Shown in pieces: positions 8,982-17,542 of a DNA stretch of 64,000 nt. The first letter of the stretch is position 1. Every line of letters begins with the position of its first letter. Source of the stretch: Actinosynnema sp. ALI-1.44 (lineage in GTDB: Bacteria; Actinomycetota; Actinomycetes; Mycobacteriales; Pseudonocardiaceae). The stretch spans positions 1 to 64,000 of the forward strand of contig NZ_MTQO01000036.1 in NCBI RefSeq assembly GCF_001984155.1. Direction: 5' to 3'. The position numbers and the translations under genes were made by a program. The notes below the pieces were generated by a model. It was given only the letters and a program-made list of their open reading frames with translations. It did no database searches and had not been told where the DNA came from.

Positions 8982-11114
8982 ATGCGTACTTTGCTTATCG
9001 ACAACCACGACTCCTACACGTACAACCTCTTCCAGCTGATGGCGAGCGTGTACCGCACGGAGCCCACAGTGCTGGCCAACGACGACCCGAGCTGGCCGCG
9101 GATGGACCTCGACGAGTTCGACGCACTCGTGATCTCCCCCGGCCCCGGGCACCCCCGCAGGCGCCGGGACCTCGGCGCCTGTCTGGACATCCTGCGCCGG
9201 ACCAGCCTGCCGGTGCTGGGCGTGTGCCTGGGCCACCAGGCGATCGCGTGGATGTGCGGTGCTGAGGTGGCCGTCGCGCCCCGCCCCCGGCACGGACACC
9301 TGACCAGGGTGACCCACAACGGCCGTCAGCTGTTCGCCGGGGTGCCCCAGGAGTTCACCGCGGTGCGGTACCACTCGCTGTGCGTCCGGTCCCAGCAGCT
9401 TCCCGCCGAACTGGAGGCGACGGCGTGGGCGGAGGACGGCGTGGTGATGGGCTTGCGGCATCTGTCCCGCCCGTTGTGGGGTGTTCAGTTCCACCCCGAG
9501 TCCGTGGCGACCGACCACGGCGCGACGCTGCTGGACAACTTCCGCCGCCTCGCCGAGAAGACAGCGGCCCGCAACGGCAGCCCTTTCGGCCGCGTCCCCC
9601 AGGCGACGGCAACGCCTCGGCCCCCTCGCGCACCGGACTGCGAGCAGCCCGGTCCGTGGCGGGTCCTGCACCGCGTGGTGGACCGGGAAGCCGACGCCGA
9701 GGCCACGTTCCGCGAGCTGTTCAGCCACTCCCGTCACGCGTTCTGGTTGGACAGCAGTCAGGTGGAGGCCGGCCTGTCCCGGTTTTCCTTCCTCGGCGCG
9801 CCGTTGGGGCCCGACGGTGAGGTGCTTTCCTACGACGTCGAACGTTCCGTGCTCACCGTGCTCCCGGCTCTCGGGCCTGCCCGGCAGGTCCGGGAGTCGG
9901 TCTTCGACGTGCTGGACGCCCGGTTGCGGGAGCGCGGCACACCCACGCCAGCCCTGCCGTTCGGGCTGAACTGCGGTTATGTCGGCTACTTCGGGTACGA
10001 GCTCAAGGCCGAACTCGGTTTCCCGAACCGGCATGCCGCCGCCACACCCGACGCGGTGTGGGTGTCCGCGACGAGGATGGTCGCCGTCGACCACGCCGAA
10101 GGGCGTACCTATCTGCTCGCCCTCGCGCGGGACGGCAACGTCGCGCAAGCCACGGCGTGGCTGGACGAGACGGAGACACGGCTCGCTCTCAGCGGCAACG
10201 GGTCCGGTGGTCCGGCCGCGCACACCACCGCCGACATCGACCCCGAGCCGTGGCTGCGGCGCCCCCGGCCTGGTTATCTCGCCGACGTCACCGACTGCCA
10301 GCACGAACTGCACGCCGGTGAGAGCTACGAGATCTGCCACACCACGACCGCGACCATGCCGTTCGCCGGGGACCCGCTGGAGCGCTACCTGCGCCAGCGC
10401 CGTGCCAACCCCGCGCCCTACGCGGCGTACCTGCGGCTCGGTGACGCCTACGTGCTGTGCTCGTCCCCGGAACGGTTCCTCAGGGTGGACAAGGACCACG
10501 TCGTGCAGAGCAAGCCGATCAAGGGGACGGCACCGCGCCACCCCGATCCGGCACAGGACGAGCGCCTGCGCGAGGAACTGGCCCGCAGCGCCAAGGCCCG
10601 TGCCGAGAACCTGATGATCGTCGACCTGCTCCGCAACGACCTCGGCCGGGTGTGCGAGGTGGGCACGATCAGCGTCCCCCGGTTCATGGTGGTGGAGAGC
10701 TACGCGACAGTGCACCAGCTCGTATCCACAGTGGAGGGACGGCTGCGACCGGGCATCACCGCCATCGACTGCGTCCGGGCCTGTTTCCCCGGTGGCTCGA
10801 TGACCGGGGCGCCCAAACAGCGCACCGTGGAGATCATCGACCGACTGGAGAACGGCCCGAGGGGGATCTACTCGGGCACGCTCGGCTGGTTCGGTCTCGA
10901 CGGCACCGCGGACCTCAACATCGTCATCCGCACGGCGGTGATCACCGGCGGAGAGCTGACCGTCGGCGCGGGCGGGGCGATCGTGCTCGACTCCGACCCC
11001 GTCGACGAGTACGAGGAAATGCTGCTCAAGGCGCGTGCTCCCCTGCGTGGACACACCGGCGGCCGTGCCGCGCCGCCCAGCGCGTTGCTGCCGTCCGCGA
11101 CCAACCCGGCCTGA
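8982..11114 (+). CDS. pabAB: Fused 4-amino-4-deoxychorismate synthase (PabA-PabB)
   Basis: A 710-residue bifunctional enzyme. Residues about 1-190 form a class I glutamine amidotransferase (ISPGPGHP, catalytic Cys in GVCLGHQAIA, and HPE in VQFHPES). The rest is a chorismate-binding aminase component with PIKGTAPR, ENLMIVDLLRNDLG and FPGGSMTGAPK. The lysine in PIKGT, where anthranilate synthases have PIAGT, and the amidotransferase-first order point to aminodeoxychorismate rather than anthranilate or ADIC synthase. Fusions of this kind feed p-aminobenzoate or p-aminophenylalanine starters in candicidin- and chloramphenicol-type clusters. No PabC lyase or PapBC pair lies in the window, so the route after ADC must use genes elsewhere or outside the left edge. 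The ATG at 8982 begins the conserved MRTLLIDNHDSYTYN start. Confidence 0.92.
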   Translation: MRTLLIDNHDSYTYNLFQLMASVYRTEPTVLANDDPSWPRMDLDEFDALVISPGPGHPRRRRDLGACLDILRRTSLPVLGVCLGHQAIAWMCGAEVAVAPRPRHGHLTRVTHNGRQLFAGVPQEFTAVRYHSLCVRSQQLPAELEATAWAEDGVVMGLRHLSRPLWGVQFHPESVATDHGATLLDNFRRLAEKTAARNGSPFGRVPQATATPRPPRAPDCEQPGPWRVLHRVVDREADAEATFRELFSHSRHAFWLDSSQVEAGLSRFSFLGAPLGPDGEVLSYDVERSVLTVLPALGPARQVRESVFDVLDARLRERGTPTPALPFGLNCGYVGYFGYELKAELGFPNRHAAATPDAVWVSATRMVAVDHAEGRTYLLALARDGNVAQATAWLDETETRLALSGNGSGGPAAHTTADIDPEPWLRRPRPGYLADVTDCQHELHAGESYEICHTTTATMPFAGDPLERYLRQRRANPAPYAAYLRLGDAYVLCSSPERFLRVDKDHVVQSKPIKGTAPRHPDPAQDERLREELARSAKARAENLMIVDLLRNDLGRVCEVGTISVPRFMVVESYATVHQLVSTVEGRLRPGITAIDCVRACFPGGSMTGAPKQRTVEIIDRLENGPRGIYSGTLGWFGLDGTADLNIVIRTAVITGGELTVGAGGAIVLDSDPVDEYEEMLLKARAPLRGHTGGRAAPPSALLPSATNPA

Positions 11115-11167
11115 CCCCCGACGAGCCCCTGACGAGCCCCTTGACGAGCACTGGCGTGGAGGATGCC

Positions 11168-12637
11168 ATGACACGCACCGGATCCGAGTACATCGAGTCT
11201 CTTCGCGACGGTCGCGAAGTCTGGTACGACGGCGAACGCGTCAAAGACATCACCGTCCACCCGGCCTTCCACAACACGATCCGCTCGATCGCCGGGCTCT
11301 ACGACCGCACGCACGAGCCTGACCTGCGTGACGTGCTGACCGTGCGCGCCCCCGACGGCGGCCGGGTGCTGCGCGCCTACCAGGTTCCCATGACCCGCAT
11401 GGACCTTGTGGCCAAACGGGTGGCGTTCAAGGCGTGGGCCGAGGCGAGCTTCGGTTTCCTCGGCCGGTCACCGGACTACATGGCGACCGCGATCTCCGGG
11501 TTCGCCGCCGCGCCGCACGTCTTCACCGGCGCGACGTTCGACGGCGCGCCGAACGTCCTCGACTTCCACGCCCGGATGGCCCGCAACGACCTGTTCGAGG
11601 CCCACACCCTGGTCAACCCCCAGATCGACCGGACGAAAACGCCGTCCCAACAGGAAGAGGACGATCTCTACCTGCGTGTGGTGCGGGAACGCGACGACGG
11701 GATCGTGGTGCGGGGCGCGAAGATGGTCGGCACCGGCGCGGTGTTCGGCGACGAGATCCTGGTGGGCACCACCCAGCGGCTGGCTCCGGCCGACGCCGAC
11801 TACGCGTTGTCGTTCTCGGTCCCCGTGTCCTCACCCGGCGTGAAGTTCGTCTCCCGGGCGTCCTATGAGGACAAGGCCAGGAGCGTGTTCGACTACCCGC
11901 TCGCCTCGCGTTTCGACGAGAACGACGCCTTGGTCGTCTACGACAACGTCTTCGTCCCGTGGGAGAACGTCCTGGTCTACCGGGACGTGGACGTCTGCAA
12001 CTCGCAGTGGTGGAAGACGCCCGCGTTCGTCAACTTCGTGCACCACGGGGCGACCCGGCTGTGGACGAAGTTCGAGTTCCTCACCGGGATCGCGTTGCTG
12101 ATCGCCAAGGCCAACAACACGGCCAAGCTGCCACCCGTCCAGGCCCAGATCGGCAAACTGATGGGCTGGCTCAACACGATGCGCTCGATGGTGCTGGCGC
12201 TGGAGGCCGCGTGCGAAACGGTGGACGGGCCGGGCGGGCCGGTGCAGCCGAACAAGGAGATCAGCTGCGCTCAGCTGGCCGTCGGGCCGGAGCTGTACCC
12301 CCAGGTGCTCAACGAGATCAAGCTGCTCGCGGGCGGCGGTTTGATCCAGCTGCCCGCGTCCTTCCAGGACCTGCTGAATCCGGAAACCGTGCCGCTGCTG
12401 CGCAAGTACATCCGCTCACCCGGCTGTCCCACCGAGGAACGCGTCAAGCTGTTCAAACTCGCCTGGGACGCGCTGGGTAGCGAGTTCGCCGGGCGGCACG
12501 AGCACTACGAGCGCTTTTACCACGGCGCGCCACACGTGTACCTGAGCGCGATCGTCCGCGAAGGCGACACCGACGCGTACGAACGACTCGCCCAAACCTG
12601 CCTCGACGGCTACGAGTTGCACGAGGAGGCGCCGTGA
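11168..12637 (+). CDS. HpaB-family FADH2-dependent aromatic hydroxylase
   Basis: A 489-residue member of the 4-hydroxyphenylacetate 3-monooxygenase large-subunit family, at the usual family length and without an attached reductase domain. Recognisable segments are GRSPDYMATAISGF, DRTKTPSQQE and FVPWENVLVYRDVD. The ATG has a GGAGG 6 bases upstream. These two-component enzymes use FADH2 from a separate flavin reductase to ortho-hydroxylate phenols; relatives act on tyrosyl-carrier intermediates (SgcC) or free aromatics. No reductase gene is visible, so a general cellular flavin reductase must serve. Its place after pabAB suggests a 4-amino- or 4-hydroxy-aryl substrate. The stop overlaps the next start by 4 bases. 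Confidence 0.9.
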   Translation: MTRTGSEYIESLRDGREVWYDGERVKDITVHPAFHNTIRSIAGLYDRTHEPDLRDVLTVRAPDGGRVLRAYQVPMTRMDLVAKRVAFKAWAEASFGFLGRSPDYMATAISGFAAAPHVFTGATFDGAPNVLDFHARMARNDLFEAHTLVNPQIDRTKTPSQQEEDDLYLRVVRERDDGIVVRGAKMVGTGAVFGDEILVGTTQRLAPADADYALSFSVPVSSPGVKFVSRASYEDKARSVFDYPLASRFDENDALVVYDNVFVPWENVLVYRDVDVCNSQWWKTPAFVNFVHHGATRLWTKFEFLTGIALLIAKANNTAKLPPVQAQIGKLMGWLNTMRSMVLALEAACETVDGPGGPVQPNKEISCAQLAVGPELYPQVLNEIKLLAGGGLIQLPASFQDLLNPETVPLLRKYIRSPGCPTEERVKLFKLAWDALGSEFAGRHEHYERFYHGAPHVYLSAIVREGDTDAYERLAQTCLDGYELHEEAP

Positions 12638-13176
12638 CCACTATCGCCGGGAGGACCCCACGGATCGCGAGGCGCACCATCGTCCTTTCGGTCAACTGGT
12701 TGGCGTCGTTCTCGCTCGTCCAGGCCGTCGCCGTCGCGTGGGTGCTGTCACAGCAACGCACCGTCGTGTTCGACGGCCGTGCCAGCGGGCACACGCACCA
12801 CGGAGCGGGCGGTACGCACTACGCGCCGCCGATCAGCCTCGAACGGGCGCCATATCTGGCCGGAATCACGTTCCTCACGGCGCACATCCTGTTCGTGCTG
12901 CTGGCCGCGAGCGCGTACGTTCTGCGCAAGACCCTGGTGCGGATCGGCAAGCAGGTTCCGTCCCTGCCGGTTCACCTCGCTTTCGCAGGCCTGGCAACCG
13001 TTGTCACGACCGTCGCGACTCCCGTGGTGGCGTGGATCAGCCTGGGTGAACAGCCGTCGGCGACGGTCGTCGCCGAGGCCGTCGACGCCGCCAGGGCCGC
13101 GTTCGTGATCTCCGTACTGTTCATCGCCCTGTTCGGCATGCCATGGCCACGACGCCCCGACCGGCCTGCCGACTGA
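12634..13176 (+). CDS. Small integral membrane protein with His-rich extracytoplasmic loop
   Basis: A 180-residue protein I cannot assign to a family. About four hydrophobic segments are visible (residues ~18-38, 75-93, 112-133, 152-170). Between the first two lies a His-rich loop, GHTHHGAGGTHY, a possible metal (copper?) site. The GTG start overlaps the HpaB stop by 4 bases, and the gene ends 21 bases before the multicopper oxidase. Being placed between a hydroxylase and an exported copper oxidase suggests a role in copper supply to, or membrane anchoring of, the oxidase. That role is inference from context. Confidence 0.72.
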   Translation: MTTIAGRTPRIARRTIVLSVNWLASFSLVQAVAVAWVLSQQRTVVFDGRASGHTHHGAGGTHYAPPISLERAPYLAGITFLTAHILFVLLAASAYVLRKTLVRIGKQVPSLPVHLAFAGLATVVTTVATPVVAWISLGEQPSATVVAEAVDAARAAFVISVLFIALFGMPWPRRPDRPAD

Positions 13177-13196
13177 AGACGAGTTAGGGGAAGACC

Positions 13197-14636
13197 ATGC
13201 TCAAACGGCGGGAATTCGTGAAACTGCTCGGTGCGGGCGGCGCCGCCCTCGCGCTCACCAGCGAATGCGGTGTGGGGTCCAGAGCGGCGGCCATCCCGTC
13301 CCTGCCGCCGTTCTCGACGCCGCTGCACATCCCACCGGTGGCACGCCCGGAGCGCACCGACGGCACGACCGACTTCTACCGGGTCAAGATGGCCGAGACC
13401 CAGGCCGAGATCTTCCCCGGCCTGCAGACCAAGGTGCTCACCTACAACGGGGAGTTCCCGGCCGCCACCATCCGCGCCCAGCGCGGCAGGAAGGTCGCCA
13501 TCACCCAGCAGAACCAGACCAAGCAGCCCACGGCGGTGCACCTGCACGGCGCCCATCTGCCCAGGAAGGACGACGGGCACCCGATGGACGTGATCGAGCC
13601 GGGCGGACAGCGCGACTACCTGTATCCCAACACCCAACTCGGCGCGACCCTCTGGTACCACGACCACGCCCACCACACCGAGGCCGAACACGTCTACCGC
13701 GGCCTGGCAGGCATGTACATCCTGGAGGACGAGCAGGAGAAGGCCCTCGGCCTGCCGGAGGGCGAGTTCGACGTTCCGCTGCTGTTGCGCGACTCGCAGT
13801 TCGACGCGGCCGGTCAGCTCGTCTGGATGCTCGCCGGGTTCGCGGGCCGGACGACGCTGCTGGTCAACGGCAGCCCGCAGCCGTACTTCGAGGTGGCCGC
13901 GCGCAAGTACCGGTTCCGTTTCCTCAACTGCGCCAACGACCGCAGCTACACCCTGCGGCTCGGCGACGGCAAAGGCGTCCCGATGCACCTGATCGGCTCG
14001 GACGGCGGCCTGCTGCCCGCACCGGTCACGGTCACCAGCTTCGACATCACCCCCGGTGAACGCGTCGAGGCGGTCATCGACTTCTCCCAGTTCCCCATCG
14101 GCACCCAACTGACGCTCACCAACGACATCGGCGAGGTCGAGGACGTGAAGCCGGTGATGCGGTTCGACGTCCTGCGCACCGCACCGGACACCAGCCGGGT
14201 CCCCGCCACTCTGCGGCCGCGCGCCGACCTCGGCGAGGCCACGGTCGAGCGCGACATCGAGATGCACGTGGAACTGACGCCCAACCCCGCCGACATCAAG
14301 AGCACGCTCGACCGGAAGCTGTACGACCCCAACCGGATCGACCAGCGCGGCAAGCTCGGCACCACCGAGATGTGGACGATCCGCAACACCGACACCGAAC
14401 TCGGCATCCCGCACAACATGCATCTGCACCTGGAACAGTTCCACATCATCGACCGCAACGGCAAACCCGTCGGCGGCCACGAGACCGGGCTTAAGGACAC
14501 GGTGGTCATCCCGCCTGGCGGCAACGTCCGGATCAAGGTGCGGTTCACCGAGCACGCGGGCACGTTCGTGTACCACTGCCACATGCTGGACCACTCCGCG
14601 CTGGGAATGATGGGACAGCTGGAACTCACCACGTGA
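13197..14636 (+). CDS. Tat-exported multicopper oxidase
   Basis: A 479-residue three-cupredoxin oxidase of the CotA / bilirubin oxidase / phenoxazinone synthase type. It starts with a twin-arginine signal (KRREFVKLLGAGGAALAL) ending near a Cys (LTSECG), so it may be a lipoprotein. Four copper motifs are intact: HLHGAH, WYHDHAHH, HNMHLHLEQFH and the C-terminal YHCHMLDHSALGMMG with the type 1 Cys, His and axial Met. Such enzymes take single electrons from aminophenols or phenols and reduce O2 to water. In this operon, after an aminochorismate synthase and a hydroxylase, oxidation of an aminophenol to a quinone-imine, or a radical coupling outside the membrane, is likely. Confidence 0.92.
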   Translation: MLKRREFVKLLGAGGAALALTSECGVGSRAAAIPSLPPFSTPLHIPPVARPERTDGTTDFYRVKMAETQAEIFPGLQTKVLTYNGEFPAATIRAQRGRKVAITQQNQTKQPTAVHLHGAHLPRKDDGHPMDVIEPGGQRDYLYPNTQLGATLWYHDHAHHTEAEHVYRGLAGMYILEDEQEKALGLPEGEFDVPLLLRDSQFDAAGQLVWMLAGFAGRTTLLVNGSPQPYFEVAARKYRFRFLNCANDRSYTLRLGDGKGVPMHLIGSDGGLLPAPVTVTSFDITPGERVEAVIDFSQFPIGTQLTLTNDIGEVEDVKPVMRFDVLRTAPDTSRVPATLRPRADLGEATVERDIEMHVELTPNPADIKSTLDRKLYDPNRIDQRGKLGTTEMWTIRNTDTELGIPHNMHLHLEQFHIIDRNGKPVGGHETGLKDTVVIPPGGNVRIKVRFTEHAGTFVYHCHMLDHSALGMMGQLELTT

Positions 14637-14660
14637 CGAGACCACCGGGGAGTGGTGCGG

Positions 14661-16499
14661 ATGTGCCGGATCTACGGACATTTCAGCTCGACGGTCTCCC
14701 AGGCCGAACTGGACAACGTCGCGGCGTTGCAGCGGCACGGCGGTCCGGACGCGCACTGGAGCACGACCGGCCCGACGTGGGCACTGGGCACGAACCGGCT
14801 CGCGATCATGGATCCCGCCGGCGGCACGCAACCGTACGAACTGCCCGGCGGGCAGGTCAAAGTCGTGTTCAACGGCGAGATCTACAACCACCACGAGCTG
14901 CGCAGGCTGCTCAGCGCCCGCGGCTACCACTTCGCGGACCACTGCGACGGCTCGATTCTGCCTGCGCTGTACGACCTCTACGGTGATTGCTTCACCGATC
15001 ACCTGGACGGCATGTACGCGGTCGCGGTGCTGGACACGCGTCATCGGCCGCGTTTGGTGCTGGCGACCGACCACATCGGGATGAAGCCGCTGTTCTACTC
15101 GTGGTTCCCGGGGACCGGCGGCTTGATCTTCTCCTCGGAGATCCCGGCGTTGCTGGCCGTCGACGCCGTGCCGAGCACCGAGTGGACACCCGGCCTGGAT
15201 TCCTATCTGGCGGCCAAGACCCCGTTCGGTGATCAGACCATGTTCGCCGCGATCAAGGCAGTACCGCCGGCCACCACGATGGTCTGTGACAGCGACGGGC
15301 TGTGCCTGACCCGGCGTGAACGCCCCGATCCCCCAGCGGTCGTGCCGTCGAGTCTCGAATCGGCGGGCGTCACGCTCCAGGAGCGGTTGCGCGACGAGGT
15401 GCACCGACTGCTCGACGCCGACGTCCCCGTCGCCACCATCACCTCGGGTGGGCTGGATTCCAGCCTGGTCACCGCGCTGGCCGCGGACGTCGTCCCGGAT
15501 CTGCACACCTTCAACATCGGTTACACCGGTTCGTGGCCGGACGACGAACGCCGGTTCGCGCGCCTGGTCGCGGCCGAGACCGGGGCGACCTACCACCAGG
15601 TCGAGATCGACCCGGCCGGTTTCCCCGACCGGCTGCCGGAAGTGGTCCGGCACCTCGGGCAGCCCAACGCCGACCCGATCACCCTGAGCAGCCACGCCCT
15701 GTTCCGGCACGTCCGCGACGCCGGGTTCAAGGTCGTCCTGACCGGCGACGGGGCCGACGAGGTGTTCGGCGGGTACGGGCGGATGCGCAGCGCGGCCCGC
15801 TCGACCGAGACGGGCGCGCCGTGGCGTGAATCCTATTTGGACGAGGTGGCCGTCCTCCCCGCGAGACAACGGGCGAAGCTGTACACGTCGGACTACGCCC
15901 TCGCACTGGACGACGCCGGTCCTGCACTGCCTGCGGCGGCCACGGCGGCACTACGGCACGGCTCGGGCAGCGTGCTGGACCGGATCACCGGGTTCGAGCT
16001 GGCCTACCGGCTGCCCGCGTACCACCTGCGCAGGGTCGACCACATGAGCATGGCCAGTTCGGTCGAGGCCCGGCTGCCGTTCTGCCAGCGCGGGATCGTC
16101 GAAATGGGCCGGGCACTGCCCGACCGGCTGCGCATCGACGGCGACCAGGTCAAGCGCGCGCTGTACGCGGCCGCCGCCGACCGGCTGCCCTCAGCGGTGC
16201 TGACCCGGCCCAAGCAACCCTTCACCCTGCCGATCGTCGCGATGCTCGCACCGGGCTGGCCGTTGTGGGAGTACGCCAGGGACCTGCTGTCGGCGCAACG
16301 GCTGCGCCGGGCGGGCCAGCTCGACCCCCGGGCTGTGCAGCGGCTGTTCACCACCCAGGCGACGTCCCCGGACAGCACCGTGGCCCTGACCATCTGGGCG
16401 CTGCTGATCCACGAGGTCTGGCGCGAGCTGTTCGTCGGCGGTCCCCGGCCGCGGATGTCGCCGAGCATGTCCACAGTGGAAGGGAAGGTGACGTCGTGA
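14661..16499 (+). CDS. Asparagine-synthetase-like glutamine-dependent amidotransferase
   Basis: 612 residues. The ATG at 14661 is chosen because it makes the catalytic Cys residue 2 (MCRIYG), as required for class II glutaminase domains; a GGGGAG lies upstream. The N-terminal glutaminase shows HGGPDA, NGEIYNH and a degenerate DGS. The C-terminal synthetase shows the PP-loop SGGLDSSLV and LTGDGADEVFGGY. Members in secondary metabolism amidate a carboxylate of the product through an acyl-adenylate. It lies 24 bases after the oxidase, and its stop overlaps the start of the PrpF-like gene (GTGA). Together with the following three genes it probably builds or closes an amide-containing side structure. 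Aspartate as true substrate is unlikely in this setting. Confidence 0.88.
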   Translation: MCRIYGHFSSTVSQAELDNVAALQRHGGPDAHWSTTGPTWALGTNRLAIMDPAGGTQPYELPGGQVKVVFNGEIYNHHELRRLLSARGYHFADHCDGSILPALYDLYGDCFTDHLDGMYAVAVLDTRHRPRLVLATDHIGMKPLFYSWFPGTGGLIFSSEIPALLAVDAVPSTEWTPGLDSYLAAKTPFGDQTMFAAIKAVPPATTMVCDSDGLCLTRRERPDPPAVVPSSLESAGVTLQERLRDEVHRLLDADVPVATITSGGLDSSLVTALAADVVPDLHTFNIGYTGSWPDDERRFARLVAAETGATYHQVEIDPAGFPDRLPEVVRHLGQPNADPITLSSHALFRHVRDAGFKVVLTGDGADEVFGGYGRMRSAARSTETGAPWRESYLDEVAVLPARQRAKLYTSDYALALDDAGPALPAAATAALRHGSGSVLDRITGFELAYRLPAYHLRRVDHMSMASSVEARLPFCQRGIVEMGRALPDRLRIDGDQVKRALYAAAADRLPSAVLTRPKQPFTLPIVAMLAPGWPLWEYARDLLSAQRLRRAGQLDPRAVQRLFTTQATSPDSTVALTIWALLIHEVWRELFVGGPRPRMSPSMSTVEGKVTS

Positions 16500-17542
16500 T
16501 CGGTCATCTCGCGTACGCGGAAGGCAGTCCGTGCCCCACCCTGGTGCTGGACGCCGACCACATGCCGCAGGACGAGGAGAACCTGCTGGCCGCGCTCACC
16601 GATGTCCGCCGGTGGCTGGAGGACGCGGGCGGCGGCCATGTGCTCAAGATCGCCCTCGTGCGACCGTCGGACAACCCGATGTTCGATCTCGACTACCGGT
16701 TCGTGCAGGCGCTGCCGGACGGACCCGGCCGGTTCGACCTGCGCGGCTCCTGCGGGCATTCGATCCTGTCGTCGATCCTGGCCGCGTCCGCGTCCGGGAT
16801 GCTGCCGAGGCTGTCCCCCGGCGTGCGGGTCGGGGTGCACGTGCGGAACAACGACGACCACGTCGTGTGCGAGATCGACGAGGTGCACCGGGACAACGCG
16901 CGGTTCAGCGTCCACTTCGTGCACCAGCCGACCATGCCGTTCCGCGAGTTGTTGCTGACCGGGCAGCCGGTGACCACATTGGACGTGCACGGTGATGAGG
17001 TTCCGGTGTCGCTCGTCTCGGCCGGGAACCCGTACGTGTTCGTGGCGGCCGAGACGGTTGGTGTTACCACCAAGGAGGACTTGTTCGCCGACGACCCCGA
17101 CCTGTACGCCCGGCTCGTCGACATCCGCGCCACCGCCGCGGCCCGGCTCGGCTGGTCGGCCAGGGGCGCGTTCCCGAAGATCGCCGTCACCCTGCCCCTG
17201 GGCCAAGGCCGGATCGCCGTACGCGCGATCTCGGTACCCAGCTGGCATCCCACGCTGGCGCTCACCGGAGCCGCGTGCCTCGGTGCCGCGACCGGCATCA
17301 CCGGCACGATTCCCTGGCAGGTCACCGGACGCGATCCCTTCTCGTCCGGTCCCGTGCGCATCGACACGCCGGGCGGGAGTTCGTCCGTGGCGGCGGCCAC
17401 CCGGGTGGTCGACGGCAGGCGTGAACTCGGCTGGATCACCGTCGGCAACCGGCGCGCCACCCTCTACGGCTCGTTCCTGCTCCAGCCGCTCGCAGACCTC
17501 CAGGTGAAGGAGCTGTCCGAATGTCTGTCGATTTCGATGTGA
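16496..17542 (+). CDS. PrpF-family (DUF453) isomerase-like protein
   Basis: 348 residues from a GTG that overlaps the upstream stop. The fold signature is that of PrpF / 4-oxalomesaconate tautomerase: an N-terminal ALVLD-like segment (CPTLVLDADHMPQDE), a mid-protein Cys in RGSCGHSILSSI equivalent to the PrpF CGN motif, and the late KIAVTLPL strand. Characterised relatives move a double bond in small unsaturated di- or tricarboxylates (2-methylaconitate, 4-oxalomesaconate). Sequence identity to these looks low by eye, so the substrate may differ. Its end overlaps the next gene by 22 bases, which argues for a joint function with the dehydrogenase-like flavoprotein. Confidence 0.75.
   Translation: MIGHLAYAEGSPCPTLVLDADHMPQDEENLLAALTDVRRWLEDAGGGHVLKIALVRPSDNPMFDLDYRFVQALPDGPGRFDLRGSCGHSILSSILAASASGMLPRLSPGVRVGVHVRNNDDHVVCEIDEVHRDNARFSVHFVHQPTMPFRELLLTGQPVTTLDVHGDEVPVSLVSAGNPYVFVAAETVGVTTKEDLFADDPDLYARLVDIRATAAARLGWSARGAFPKIAVTLPLGQGRIAVRAISVPSWHPTLALTGAACLGAATGITGTIPWQVTGRDPFSSGPVRIDTPGGSSSVAAATRVVDGRRELGWITVGNRRATLYGSFLLQPLADLQVKELSECLSISM

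Noticed and set aside
8982-11114. ADIC (PhzE-type) or anthranilate synthase
   Set aside because: PIKGT instead of PIAGT and the amidotransferase-first order fit aminodeoxychorismate synthase better.
12972-15869. Very long minus-strand open frame (965 codons) opposite the oxidase and AsnB-like genes
   Set aside because: GC-rich codon use on the plus strand keeps the opposite frame open. The minus translation has no recognisable motif, while the plus strand encodes complete known families.
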